From Flavobacterium litorale (lineage in GTDB: Bacteria > Bacteroidota > Bacteroidia > Flavobacteriales > Flavobacteriaceae), in contig NZ_CP080429.1 of assembly GCF_019613795.1 (NCBI RefSeq), positions 2,661,096 to 2,725,095 on the forward strand: a stretch of 64,000 bases of DNA, written 5' to 3'. The notes below the pieces were generated by a model that worked only from the letters and a program-made list of their open reading frames with translations, was not told where the DNA came from and made no database searches. How positions within the stretch are numbered: the first letter of the stretch is position 1; each line of letters opens with the position of its first letter. Positions 17,610 through 27,166 of the stretch are shown here, piece by piece. Made by a program: the position numbers and the translations under genes.

Positions 17610-19019
17610 ATGAGTCAAAATTTTACCATCCCTACAGAAGTGCAACAGCTTATAAATGCAGAGCAGGCATACCATTATCGTATTATACCAGTAAATAATA
17701 CTAATGATGAATTGGTATTACTCACCGACAACACCAATTTTCTGCAATTAAAATCAGAGCTTTTAATACTACTTGGGTTAAATGTAACCCTAACCGAGGA
17801 AACTCCTGAAAACATAAACAAATACCTATCTACAAATTACCGAAAGTCATCATCAGATAGAGTATCCGAAATACATTATTCCAACGATTTTCTCGAAAAA
17901 ATATTAGTAAGTGCTAAAGAAGTAGGCAGTAGCGATATTCATTTTGAACCTTATGAACTCAAAGCGCGTGTTCGTTTTAGGTTAGACGGTAAATTAAAAG
18001 AACAGTTTTTTATAGATAACGATGAATACCCAATTATTGTAAACAAAATAAAAATACGTGCGCAACTGGACATATCAGAAAAGCGATTACCACAAGACGG
18101 ACGTATTACGGTTGCTACAGATTACGAAGATTTCGACATTCGTGTTTCGGTACTGCCCACATTACACGGAGAAAAAGTAGTATTAAGGATTTTGAGTAAA
18201 GACACAAGCCACATCGATTTGGCTTCTGTTGGTTTTACCGAAAGCGAACTTACAACCTACCTAGAAGGAATTAAAAAGCCAAATGGTATAGTACTTATAT
18301 CAGGACCAACAGGTTCGGGAAAAACAACAACACTATATGCTACATTAAAAAAATTAAACCAGTCCAATACCAACATACTTACTGTAGAAGATCCTATTGA
18401 GTATACCCTTGAGGGTATTAACCAAGTACAGTTAAAAGAGAATATCGGGCTTGATTTTGCAGCGACCCTACGAACTTTTTTACGACAAGATCCTGATATA
18501 ATTATGGTGGGTGAAATTAGAGATGTTGATACTGCTAACATGGCTATACGTGCAGCACTAACAGGTCACTTAGTGCTATCTACCATACACACTAATTCAG
18601 CATGGGCTACCATTTCCAGATTAATTGATATGGGAGTCCCACCCTTTCTTATTGCTAGTACATTAAATGTTAGTATTGCACAACGATTGGTTAGAAAACT
18701 TTGCAACCATTGCAAATTAGAGCAGCCTATACAAAATGCTATATTCCCATCGGGGTTTATTATTCCTACTACCCTTACCACGCATTATACCGCTATGGGT
18801 TGCGAACATTGCTACCAAACAGGATACCAAGGAAGAAAAGCAGTATATGAAATATTACCTATAGATAAAACGTTAATGGATTTAATTAAAACCAACACGT
18901 TAAGTATTGATGAGTATATAGATGAAAAGAATATTTATACTTTGAAAAAAAATGCTATTGACTTGGTAAAAAGCGGAGTTACATCAGTTGAAGAGGTTTT
19001 TGCCTTGTTGATGGAATAA
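17610..19019 (+). CDS. Secretion/pilus assembly ATPase (GspE/PilB family)
   Basis: 469 aa hexameric ATPase that powers filament extension. Walker A GPTGSGKTTT begins at residue 232, the Asp box includes LTVEDPIEY, Walker B is DPDIIMVGEIRD, and the His box is LSTIHTNSA. A tetracysteine zinc site (CNHC and CEHC, about 366-395) marks it as an extension ATPase, not the retraction ATPase PilT. The N-terminal domain is short. It sits 3 bp after the peptidase gene. Confidence 0.95.
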   Translation: MSQNFTIPTEVQQLINAEQAYHYRIIPVNNTNDELVLLTDNTNFLQLKSELLILLGLNVTLTEETPENINKYLSTNYRKSSSDRVSEIHYSNDFLEKILVSAKEVGSSDIHFEPYELKARVRFRLDGKLKEQFFIDNDEYPIIVNKIKIRAQLDISEKRLPQDGRITVATDYEDFDIRVSVLPTLHGEKVVLRILSKDTSHIDLASVGFTESELTTYLEGIKKPNGIVLISGPTGSGKTTTLYATLKKLNQSNTNILTVEDPIEYTLEGINQVQLKENIGLDFAATLRTFLRQDPDIIMVGEIRDVDTANMAIRAALTGHLVLSTIHTNSAWATISRLIDMGVPPFLIASTLNVSIAQRLVRKLCNHCKLEQPIQNAIFPSGFIIPTTLTTHYTAMGCEHCYQTGYQGRKAVYEILPIDKTLMDLIKTNTLSIDEYIDEKNIYTLKKNAIDLVKSGVTSVEEVFALLME

Positions 19020-19065
19020 AACGTTTAAATTTGCCAACTATTACCCAATATTGGAATATAAAGAT

Positions 19066-21198
19066 ATGATAAGGAAACTTTTATTTTGCTGTATGCTATT
19101 CACTTTTACCCTTATTTATGGGCAGGAAGATAATCGTATAGCACAAATTAGGAATAATATTGAAGTAATTGTGCCCGATACACCTGGGTTAGCAGAAAAA
19201 GTTAATATTAATATTAAACAAGCAGCACTATCCGATTTCCTGCTTGCTGTTTCTGAGGTTCATAAGGTAAATATTAGTGTAGACCCTGCACTTAAACAAA
19301 TAAATATTGTAAATAATTTTACCGATGTAACAGTAGCCGACTTGCTAGTGTTTCTGTGTAAACAATATAAACTCAGTATTAATTTTACAGGGAATATATT
19401 GGCAATTAAACCTTATACAGAACCCACACCAATACCCGAAACAAAGGAAATTGATGTAAATTACGATTACGATAACGGCTTACTTTCATTAAACCTTAAG
19501 GATGACAAACTATACGATTCTTTCAAAAAAATAATGGATGAGAGTGGTAAAAACCTTGTTTTTACTCCTGGTATGGAAAACCAGTTACTTACAGTATATA
19601 TAAAAAATATGCCTTTTGATGCCGCTTTAAACAAGTTAGCATACGCCAATAATTTGTATGTAACAAAATCCAGAGATAACTTTTATTTGTTTGATAAGTT
19701 GGATGGCCCAGCACCTAGTGGTAGTACAACAATAAGTGAAAGCCGACCACAAAGACAACGCAGATCGAACTTCTTTTTTAATGTATTAGATAAAGAAAGA
19801 AAACTATTAGAAGTAGATTTTGAGGATACAGCCATAGCCAGCATTGTTTACGATATTGGTACTGAACTAGAGATTGATTTTTTTGTAGCCAGCCCGTTGG
19901 AAAATGCAGGCAATGCAACAGTAAAGGCAAAAAATATAACTTTTGATGAGTTACTGATAAAAATATTCGAGTCGGGTTTACAAGCACAACCAACAGCGCA
20001 ACAATCCCGTCAGCCAATTAATAATGGTAACTCTAATTTACAAGGAGTGGGTAACGAAGCATATACTTTTTTAAAGGAGGACGACATATATTATTTTGGT
20101 ACAAAAACACAATTAACGGTGCGCAATGTAAAATCGGTATCACTAATGCACCGCTCTATAGAATTATTGGGCGACCCCGATACATCGCGAACTATAGGGA
20201 GAACATCACAATCTACATTTACGAGTTTCAATGGTTCTTTTAACAACAACCTTAGCAATACAGGACAAAACAACCAGAACCAAAGAAACAACGAAAACAG
20301 CAGAGACACAGAATCAATACTAACAATTATTCCTGATGAGGTTAAAGCAGACCTTGATATTAAAATAGATAAAGAGTTAAACAGCTTTATTGTTAATGGT
20401 CCTGCCGAAGCTATTAAGCGTTTTGAGTCGTTTATAAAATATATTGACAAGCCTGTACCCGTAATACTAATAGAGGTAATGATTTTAGAGGTAAACAGGA
20501 GTTCGCTTATAGAAACAGGTATTGATGCAGGTATTGGCGATAAGCCTGTAACCACCTCGGGTAGTGTTTTCCCGTCTGCTGATATAACACTCGGTGCACA
20601 AACAATAAACAAAATAATCAATCGTTTTGATGGTTTTGGTTCATTAAACGTAGGCAATGTAATCCCTAATTTTTATTTAAGCCTAAAAGCTTTAGAGGCC
20701 AATGGCAATATAAAAATACGCTCTACTCCTAGACTTTCTACGCTAAATGGGCACAGAGCACAACTATCTATTGGCGAAACAACGTACTATGTAGTAACCA
20801 ATCAGAACTTTTACGGTTCACAAATACCGCAAACATCCGAGATACGAAATTACCAACCCATAGATGCTGAACTCTCAATATCCATAAAGCCATTGGTATC
20901 AGGAGACGGACAAATAACTTTAGATATACGCGTTATACAATCAAGTTTTAATAGCGAGCGTATTGAAGACGACGCGCCTCCAGGAATTAACTCAAGAGAG
21001 TTTACCTCTATAATACGTGTTAGGGACCAAGATTTAATTGTGTTGGGAGGACTTGACGAGAAAGTAAAAAACGATTCTGGCTCTGGAGTACCGCTTTTGT
21101 CAAGAATCCCTATTTTAAAATGGTTTTTTAGCTCACGAAAAAGAGAGGACTCTAACAAAAAGCTAACTGTACTTATAAAACCTACTGTTATTTATTAA
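19066..21198 (+). CDS. Secretin (GspD/PilQ family)
   Basis: 710 aa outer-membrane channel. The ATG at 19066 gives a clean signal peptide (MIRKLLFCCMLFTFTLIYGQ). N-domains cover about 30-400, with a Gln/Asn-rich linker around residue 400. The C-terminal secretin domain includes VPVILIEVMILEVNRSS and the conserved end LIVLGGLDEKVKNDSGSGVP with LLSRIPILKWFF. It forms the exit pore for the filament or substrate. Next to the PilM/N-like gene with a 1-bp overlap. Confidence 0.94.
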   Translation: MIRKLLFCCMLFTFTLIYGQEDNRIAQIRNNIEVIVPDTPGLAEKVNINIKQAALSDFLLAVSEVHKVNISVDPALKQINIVNNFTDVTVADLLVFLCKQYKLSINFTGNILAIKPYTEPTPIPETKEIDVNYDYDNGLLSLNLKDDKLYDSFKKIMDESGKNLVFTPGMENQLLTVYIKNMPFDAALNKLAYANNLYVTKSRDNFYLFDKLDGPAPSGSTTISESRPQRQRRSNFFFNVLDKERKLLEVDFEDTAIASIVYDIGTELEIDFFVASPLENAGNATVKAKNITFDELLIKIFESGLQAQPTAQQSRQPINNGNSNLQGVGNEAYTFLKEDDIYYFGTKTQLTVRNVKSVSLMHRSIELLGDPDTSRTIGRTSQSTFTSFNGSFNNNLSNTGQNNQNQRNNENSRDTESILTIIPDEVKADLDIKIDKELNSFIVNGPAEAIKRFESFIKYIDKPVPVILIEVMILEVNRSSLIETGIDAGIGDKPVTTSGSVFPSADITLGAQTINKIINRFDGFGSLNVGNVIPNFYLSLKALEANGNIKIRSTPRLSTLNGHRAQLSIGETTYYVVTNQNFYGSQIPQTSEIRNYQPIDAELSISIKPLVSGDGQITLDIRVIQSSFNSERIEDDAPPGINSREFTSIIRVRDQDLIVLGGLDEKVKNDSGSGVPLLSRIPILKWFFSSRKREDSNKKLTVLIKPTVIY

Positions 21199-22379
21199 TG
21201 GCATCCTATCTGCAAAATATTCTCTTAGGAAATAACTATGTTGGTATCGAATGTTTTTCGGTAAACAACGAGGAGCAGTATGCTTTTTTACAAGTAAATC
21301 GTAAAAAAGGAAGTTTAGAGACAGCAGAAAAAGATATTTTTAAAAATACAGATGCGTTAGCAACAGTAAAAAGCAAGCTCCCTGCAGTACTTATAATTAA
21401 CAATAGTTACGTATTGCAAAAAGAGGTAATGAGTACCGATAGTAATGATAAAAAATTAGTTCATAAAAGTTTTCCGAACATAAAATTGGACGATTTTTAT
21501 TACGAAATATGGCGCAGAGAAACATCGTCTGTAATTGCAGTATGCCGTAGGAGTTATGTAGATGAGCAAATAAACATACTCGGTAAATACTTTAGGATAA
21601 CGGGTATTAGTTTAGGAGTATGTTCGCTTAGTACCGTTTCAGGTTTTATCAATACACCCTCCATTATAACCAATACACACCAAGTAAATACATCCGAAAC
21701 AGAAAATAGCTTACTACCACTAACGAGTACCGAAAACGTAGTTTACAATGTAAACGGTCTGGCAGTAGAAAGCAGTTGGATAGTATCTTTTGGAAGTGTT
21801 TTAGGAATTATACTAGGCAATAAAACATCGGGTAGTATAACCGATTTAAGGAATACCGTTAACGAAAGCTTTAAGCAAAAAGCCTTTTTCGAGAAAACAC
21901 TCCAATACGGAATTGGACTTATATTGGGTTTACTGTTAATTAATTTTTTGCTTTTTAGTCATTACTTTAAAAAAGCAAATAATGCCGATGTAGTGCTTTC
22001 TGCCAATAAAGTTGAAATTGAAAAAATAAACCAGTTAAAAAAACGGATTAAAAATAAAGAGGATAAACTGCAAAGTTTTGCAGGCAATACAGCCTCAAGG
22101 AGTTCATTACTCATCAATAAAATTACATCTAGTTTACCCGCTTCAATATCGTTAAACGAATTTATTTATCACCCCATAGAGAGGCGCATAAAAGAAGGCA
22201 AAACAATACAGCCTCAAGACAGCATTATTACGGTTTCGGGTAGTCTATTAAGCAATCAGGAGTTTACCGATTGGGTATCGGATATTGAACGATTAAATGA
22301 AGTTAGTAATGTAACTATTACTGCTTTTGGTAAAGAGAATAAAAAAACAACATTCTCGGTAAGTATAGCAACAAAATGA
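21198..22379 (+). CDS. GspL/PilM-PilN-like assembly platform protein
   Basis: 393 aa. The N-terminal 220 residues resemble a diverged actin-like cytoplasmic domain (PilM/GspL); a single membrane helix follows at about 234-255 (YGIGLILGLLLINFLLFSHY), then a coiled coil and a small periplasmic ferredoxin-like domain as in PilN. It would recruit the ATPase to the inner-membrane platform. Overlaps the next gene by 4 bp. Assigned by architecture and position, since sequence identity in this family is low. Confidence 0.72.
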   Translation: MASYLQNILLGNNYVGIECFSVNNEEQYAFLQVNRKKGSLETAEKDIFKNTDALATVKSKLPAVLIINNSYVLQKEVMSTDSNDKKLVHKSFPNIKLDDFYYEIWRRETSSVIAVCRRSYVDEQINILGKYFRITGISLGVCSLSTVSGFINTPSIITNTHQVNTSETENSLLPLTSTENVVYNVNGLAVESSWIVSFGSVLGIILGNKTSGSITDLRNTVNESFKQKAFFEKTLQYGIGLILGLLLINFLLFSHYFKKANNADVVLSANKVEIEKINQLKKRIKNKEDKLQSFAGNTASRSSLLINKITSSLPASISLNEFIYHPIERRIKEGKTIQPQDSIITVSGSLLSNQEFTDWVSDIERLNEVSNVTITAFGKENKKTTFSVSIATK

Positions 22380-22912
22380 AACTAAACAGAAATAATAAAT
22401 TATTACTGTTAGGGTTGGTTGTTACCCTATACATTTGCTATGTTTTTGCATTTGCTAACACTATTAAATACTATAAAGCGTATAACGATAAAAACACCTT
22501 AGTACAAAGTGCTATAAACAACCCCAATATTGTAAAAAAACTTGTTATTAAAGAAAAACAACTCGATACCATTTTAAAACAGTATTCGATTATAGAAAAG
22601 GAGTCGTTCCAGAATGAATTACTGAAAAAGATAACAGTACTAAGCAACCGTAACGATTTAAAAATTACCGATTTTAAAGAACCACATAGTATTACAGAGA
22701 ATGGGGTTAAAACATCCAGTTACATATTTACATTGCAAGGAAGTTATAATGGTATGCTTTTGTTAATAAATGCAATAGAAAACGATGTTACGCTGGGTGC
22801 TATAAAACACGTTGCATTCCAGAAAAAGAAAAATTATAAATACAATACCAATTATTTAACGGGACAAATAATTATGCAAAAAAATGAAACCGTTAAAGAG
22901 GGTACAGATTAA
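22376..22912 (+). CDS. GspM/PilO-like protein
   Basis: 178 aa, one N-terminal membrane helix (LLLGLVVTLYICYVFAFA), a coiled coil and a periplasmic alpha-beta domain: the PilO/GspM layout. It normally pairs with the PilN-like partner encoded upstream. The stretch YNGMLLLINAIEN is the usual PilO-like core. Position between the PilM/N-like gene and the lipoproteins supports the call. Confidence 0.7.
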   Translation: MKLNRNNKLLLLGLVVTLYICYVFAFANTIKYYKAYNDKNTLVQSAINNPNIVKKLVIKEKQLDTILKQYSIIEKESFQNELLKKITVLSNRNDLKITDFKEPHSITENGVKTSSYIFTLQGSYNGMLLLINAIENDVTLGAIKHVAFQKKKNYKYNTNYLTGQIIMQKNETVKEGTD

Positions 22913-22945
22913 AATTTTAGCTCTTAAATGTTTATTTTTACAATA

Positions 22946-23683
22946 ATGAAAAATAGTATAAAGTACACGTTCCTAATAGCATTAGTGCTCCTAACAAGCT
23001 GCCAAACCGCTAAAATCAACGATGTTAAATACAACGTGTCTTCGGCTACTACCGAGCTAGGGAGTATAGGTCGTGCAAAATCGCTATTTAAATTAGATAA
23101 TGATTTTAGTACGCACTCTTTCCCTATACTTCAAAATAAAGTTAGGCTGAATGTACAAGTACACCCGTTTAACCAAAAGTTGTACAATGTGTACCAAGAT
23201 AAGAATAAAGCAACACAGAAAAAGCAACAATTACAGTACATAGATAGTATTGCTACGAAACCCGAATTGGTAACCATTAGTATATTGGATGTAAAAGGTT
23301 ATATTGGCGAAATTAATAGTAGCTACAATACTAATGTTGTAACCTATTTAAAAGATACTGAAGATAATGCTGTAGTTACAGGGCTTGTAGTTACATTACC
23401 CAAAGAGTTGATAGCAAACATAAAAATGGCCGATGCCTATTACCTTACCAACAACCAAGATAAAAAGTATGTTATTAGCTTATATAAATTAGGCAAAAAA
23501 ACGAGCGAAATAGATATAACTACAGCTACTGTTTTAGGTTATACACTTGGTAAATTCTGTTGGGCAATTAACGATAGAAATAAGTGGTACATTGCCGATA
23601 TTGTTAAAGATAACAAAGGCTGTGAAGGCAACACCAAAGCCAAGATAAAAAAAGAAGAACAAAAGCGTTTATTTAAAATGTAA
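22946..23683 (+). CDS. Lipoprotein of the gsp-like cluster
   Basis: 245 aa from the ATG at 22946, chosen because it begins a lipoprotein signal (MKNSIKYTFLIALVLLTSC). No family recognised. The mature part looks like beta-rich repeats (SISILDVKGYIGEIN). Placed between platform and pilotin-like genes, it may be an outer-membrane pilotin or accessory protein specific to Bacteroidota. The stop overlaps the region of the next start. Confidence 0.65.
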   Translation: MKNSIKYTFLIALVLLTSCQTAKINDVKYNVSSATTELGSIGRAKSLFKLDNDFSTHSFPILQNKVRLNVQVHPFNQKLYNVYQDKNKATQKKQQLQYIDSIATKPELVTISILDVKGYIGEINSSYNTNVVTYLKDTEDNAVVTGLVVTLPKELIANIKMADAYYLTNNQDKKYVISLYKLGKKTSEIDITTATVLGYTLGKFCWAINDRNKWYIADIVKDNKGCEGNTKAKIKKEEQKRLFKM

Positions 23684-23688
23684 TGGTT

Positions 23689-24633
23689 ATGAAGAAGATA
23701 GTGTTATACGTATTACCCCTACTCCTCATACTATCGTGCGAGGAAATTGTATTGGAAGACGATATATCTGATAAAACAGTAGTATTACTAGCCCCTGCAA
23801 ATAACGCGCAGTTTTTTTCTACAGGAATTACATTTACTTGGGATGCTGTTGAGTATGTTGAAGAGTATCGGATACAAATTGCCCGACCAAACTTTAATAA
23901 TCCACTACAAATAGTAACTGATGCTGTTATTAATACCACTTCATTTACTACTCAACTTGCAATTGGCGAGTACGAGTGGCGGGTACAAGGCGTTAATAGC
24001 AGTTACGAAACTCCGTTTACTACACGCTCGTTAACTGTAGTAAGCAATGAGGATTTTCAGAGTAATACGGTTGTATTAACATCACCAACCGATAATTTAA
24101 TTACTAATACTACTACTCAAAATTTGGTATGGCAACCCATATTGGGTACTGTAAATTACGATGTGCAAATTTTTAACACCAGCAGTAATGCTTTAGTAGA
24201 GGAGCAAGAAGTAACAATAACCACGTTTAGTTATGCTTTTCCTGATGGAAATTACCAGTGGCGCGTTAGAGCTAGTAATGGCGACCAAAACACATTGTAT
24301 TCATCAAGAAATTTACTAGTAGATACTACCGAACCTAACAAGCCTATACTCAACACACCCGCGTCATCAACGGAAATACCCGATAATGAAGATATAACAT
24401 TTACTTGGACCAGAACTACTATTGAGGGTAGTATCGAAACAGATGTTATTTATATTTATAATAACAGCGGGTTAACAGGGTCGCCAATACATGAAAGTGA
24501 AGAAGAAAGCCCTTACGAGTATGATGCATCTGCATTAATAAGTGGCAATACCTATTATTGGTATGTTCAGTCGTTTGATGAAGCAGGTAACGAAGGGTTA
24601 CAAAGTGATACTTACCAGTTTACGATTCAGTAA
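23689..24633 (+). CDS. Lipoprotein with fibronectin type III-like repeats
   Basis: 314 aa. Lipoprotein signal MKKIVLYVLPLLLILSC, then three related beta-sandwich repeats of about 90 residues, each with a pattern like VxLxxPxNNxxF...FTWDAVEYVEEYRIQI and YEWRVQGVN. This is the FN3-like module common in Bacteroidota surface proteins. It may be a surface-exposed substrate-binding part of the machine or a co-secreted adhesin. An ATG 6 bp earlier is possible. Confidence 0.75.
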   Translation: MKKIVLYVLPLLLILSCEEIVLEDDISDKTVVLLAPANNAQFFSTGITFTWDAVEYVEEYRIQIARPNFNNPLQIVTDAVINTTSFTTQLAIGEYEWRVQGVNSSYETPFTTRSLTVVSNEDFQSNTVVLTSPTDNLITNTTTQNLVWQPILGTVNYDVQIFNTSSNALVEEQEVTITTFSYAFPDGNYQWRVRASNGDQNTLYSSRNLLVDTTEPNKPILNTPASSTEIPDNEDITFTWTRTTIEGSIETDVIYIYNNSGLTGSPIHESEEESPYEYDASALISGNTYYWYVQSFDEAGNEGLQSDTYQFTIQ

Positions 24634-25103
24634 TGAAAAAGAAAAAATCGATATACATACTCTTACCCGTAGTACTATTAATATGGGCTATGGTTATATA
24701 TCAGTTTTTTTCGTTTTCAAGCCCCGACTTACCTAATACTGTAACCAGTACAAACTATGCTGTAAAACCCATAGCAGTACCTAAAAGAGATACGTTTACC
24801 ATAGATGTGAACTACCGCGACCCATTTTTGGGTAAAATGTATTTGCCTAACAAAGCAAAAAAAAACACCAAAAAACCAAAACCAAAAGTTACAACTCCAA
24901 TCATATTCCCTCGAATAGTATATAAAGGGATTGTGTCAGACAATAAAAACGAGGTAAAAGTATTCATGGTAATTATAAACGGACAAACGTTTTTAATGAA
25001 AGAAAATGATACCGAGCTTGACGTTACCCTGAAAACAGGTAACAGAGAGTACGTAGAGGTTATATACAAAAAGCAAAAAAATAAAATACCAATACAACAG
25101 TGA
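24633..25103 (+). CDS. GspC/PilP-like inner-membrane protein
   Basis: 156 aa. N-terminal membrane helix (IYILLPVVLLIWAMVIYQFF), a Pro/Lys-rich linker, and a small beta domain starting with the DPFLG motif shared by PilP and GspC; it ends in strands that include EVKVFMVIINGQTFLMKEND. In both systems this domain links the inner-membrane platform to the secretin N0 domain. Overlaps the previous stop by 1 bp. Confidence 0.72.
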   Translation: MKKKKSIYILLPVVLLIWAMVIYQFFSFSSPDLPNTVTSTNYAVKPIAVPKRDTFTIDVNYRDPFLGKMYLPNKAKKNTKKPKPKVTTPIIFPRIVYKGIVSDNKNEVKVFMVIINGQTFLMKENDTELDVTLKTGNREYVEVIYKKQKNKIPIQQ

Positions 25104-26383
25104 TATTTAAATGGAGGCATAAGCTAACTTCAGGCGCTTTGCAGTTTACACTGTTTATAGCTGTTGTTATAGCATTATTACTAGCTGCTGCTGTTATTTT
25201 ATTTTACACACACCGATTTTTCTTAGAACAATCAAAATCTTCAATACAAAACATACAATTATCCAACTCTGGTATTACACTATTGTTAGAACAGCAAAGC
25301 ACGGATACCGATACGTTACAACTCAGCATTCCAGATAACGAAATTAATCAATCAATATACACGCATCTATCACATTGGGGCATTTACGAAAAAGCGTGGG
25401 TAAAGAGCAAGCATCGAAAAAAAGAATTTACTAAATGTGCATTGTTAGGTACATCAATACCCAGTAACAACCGTTTGTCACTCTACCTAAAAAACATGTT
25501 CAGACCTTTAGTAGTTGTGGGTAATACTAAAATAGAAGGTAAAGTAATGCTACCCCAAAAAGGAGTTAAAACAGGCAGTATAAAAGGGCATAGTTATTAC
25601 GGCAATAAATTAATATATGGAACGGTTGAAGAGAGTGATTCAGAACTTCCTAAATTTAAGTACAACTACAAAAATATCTTGAGTTATTATATTAACGACT
25701 ATGTACCAAAACAAGAAAACACTATTGCGCTACCCCCAGGCACCACTATTACTAACTCCTTTAATAAACCCACTAAAGGCATAGCCTCTCAGCAAAATAT
25801 TGTACTAGATAATATAACTATTACAGGTAACGTAATAATACGTTCAGCCAATAAAATTATAGTTCGTAATACCACAACGCTAAACGATGTAATACTGGCT
25901 GCGCCCACTATAGAGGTTGAAGATGGCTTTGTTGGAAATTTCCAGGGTATAGCTACAACTACCATAAAAATTGGTAAGCAATGCAAATTAAACTACCCAT
26001 CTGCACTTATAGTATTAGAAGAACCTATAACCCCAAATCAGGAATACGATAAATTAAGAAATAGAATTCACATAAATGGTGGTGCAACTGTAAAGGGTAG
26101 CATATGTTTTATAGGACGCTCAAAAGAAAGCGACTATAACGTAAATACCTATATCGGTTCGGGTGCTACAGTTAAAGGAGAATTATATTGTGATGGTAAT
26201 TTGGAGTTAAAGGGCAGGGTTATTGGTACAGTATATACCAATCAGTTTATCGCTACCGAAGATGCAACCATATTTGTAAACCACCTGTATAACGGCACTA
26301 TTTCGAGTGAGGCATTACCCGAGGTTTTTGGAGGGTTACTTTTTGAAAATGAAAATAAAACAACGGTACAATGGCTTTATTAA
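25100..26383 (+). CDS. Large membrane-anchored protein with bactofilin-like beta region
   Basis: 427 aa, apparently starting at a GTG that overlaps the preceding stop. One N-terminal membrane helix (LQFTLFIAVVIALLLAAAVI) resembles GspK/PilX without an obvious prepilin site. From about 130 on there are repeated short strands (GKVMLPQKG, GNVIIRSANKIIVRNTTTL, GATVKGELYCDGNLELKG) that resemble a bactofilin or polymer-forming beta-helix. In position it corresponds to the minor tip pseudopilin or its scaffold. The combination is unusual for this system. Confidence 0.6.
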   Translation: MIFKWRHKLTSGALQFTLFIAVVIALLLAAAVILFYTHRFFLEQSKSSIQNIQLSNSGITLLLEQQSTDTDTLQLSIPDNEINQSIYTHLSHWGIYEKAWVKSKHRKKEFTKCALLGTSIPSNNRLSLYLKNMFRPLVVVGNTKIEGKVMLPQKGVKTGSIKGHSYYGNKLIYGTVEESDSELPKFKYNYKNILSYYINDYVPKQENTIALPPGTTITNSFNKPTKGIASQQNIVLDNITITGNVIIRSANKIIVRNTTTLNDVILAAPTIEVEDGFVGNFQGIATTTIKIGKQCKLNYPSALIVLEEPITPNQEYDKLRNRIHINGGATVKGSICFIGRSKESDYNVNTYIGSGATVKGELYCDGNLELKGRVIGTVYTNQFIATEDATIFVNHLYNGTISSEALPEVFGGLLFENENKTTVQWLY

Positions 26384-26712
26384 AAAAAGTAAAATCGGCT
26401 ACGTTGATGGAAACCCTAGTGGCAACCGTACTTATTGTAATTGTTTTTATAGTTGCCAGTTTAATACTCAATAACCTTTTATTCAACTCTTTTTCAAAAA
26501 GAACACATGATATCGAAACTAGAATTTATGAGCTTGAATATCAGGTCAAAAATGATAATATTCAATTACCGTATCAAGAAACATTTAATAACTGGGAAAT
26601 TGAGTTAAAAATAGAAAAAGACAATGAAAAAATATGGCTATATGCAGATGCAAAAAACAAGCTAAATAAAAAAGAAGTAAGTAAAAGCAGTATATATGGT
26701 ACAGCCCGCTAA
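26371..26712 (+). CDS. Minor pseudopilin-like protein (GspI/PilV-like)
   Basis: 113 aa. Class III prepilin-like start SA|TLMETLVATVLIVIVFIVAS with Glu at +5; the short globular part has few features. Overlaps the previous gene by 13 bp and the next by 17 bp, in keeping with a compact operon. Confidence 0.75.
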   Translation: MALLKKVKSATLMETLVATVLIVIVFIVASLILNNLLFNSFSKRTHDIETRIYELEYQVKNDNIQLPYQETFNNWEIELKIEKDNEKIWLYADAKNKLNKKEVSKSSIYGTAR

Positions 26713-27166
26713 AATAAAATCGTTTACACTATCTGAAATGCTGGTTGTAATGATTATTACTGCCATAGTAGTGGGTATTGCTTTTAGCGTACTTAGGTTA
26801 GTACAAAAGCAAATTATAACTGTAGAACGAAATTTCCAGAAAACGACTGAAATAAGCCTTTTTGAGCAGCGTATATGGCAAGATTATAATCAGCACAACA
26901 AAATAGTGACTACCAACAATAAAATCATATTAACATCGGTTACAGATACGGTTATATACAATTTTAGTCAAAATTATGTTTTACGAAATACCGATACTAT
27001 AAATGTAAAACTTGCAATTGACAAATTTTATTACCTTGGCAAGGAAGTAAAATCTGGATTTATCGATGCTGTTAGCATCTCGGCAGAGAACGAAATTCCA
27101 AATCACACTCTATTTGTATCAACGCAGTATGATGCAACACATTATATGAATAACGATGGCATTTAA
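26696..27166 (+). CDS. Minor pseudopilin-like protein (GspJ-like)
   Basis: 156 aa. Prepilin motif S|FTLSEMLVVMIITAIVVGIA with Glu at +5. The globular part has alternating strands (IWQDYNQHNKIVTTNNKIIL). With the preceding gene it probably forms the filament tip complex. Overlaps the platform gene downstream by 11 bp. Confidence 0.78.
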   Translation: MVQPAKIKSFTLSEMLVVMIITAIVVGIAFSVLRLVQKQIITVERNFQKTTEISLFEQRIWQDYNQHNKIVTTNNKIILTSVTDTVIYNFSQNYVLRNTDTINVKLAIDKFYYLGKEVKSGFIDAVSISAENEIPNHTLFVSTQYDATHYMNNDGI

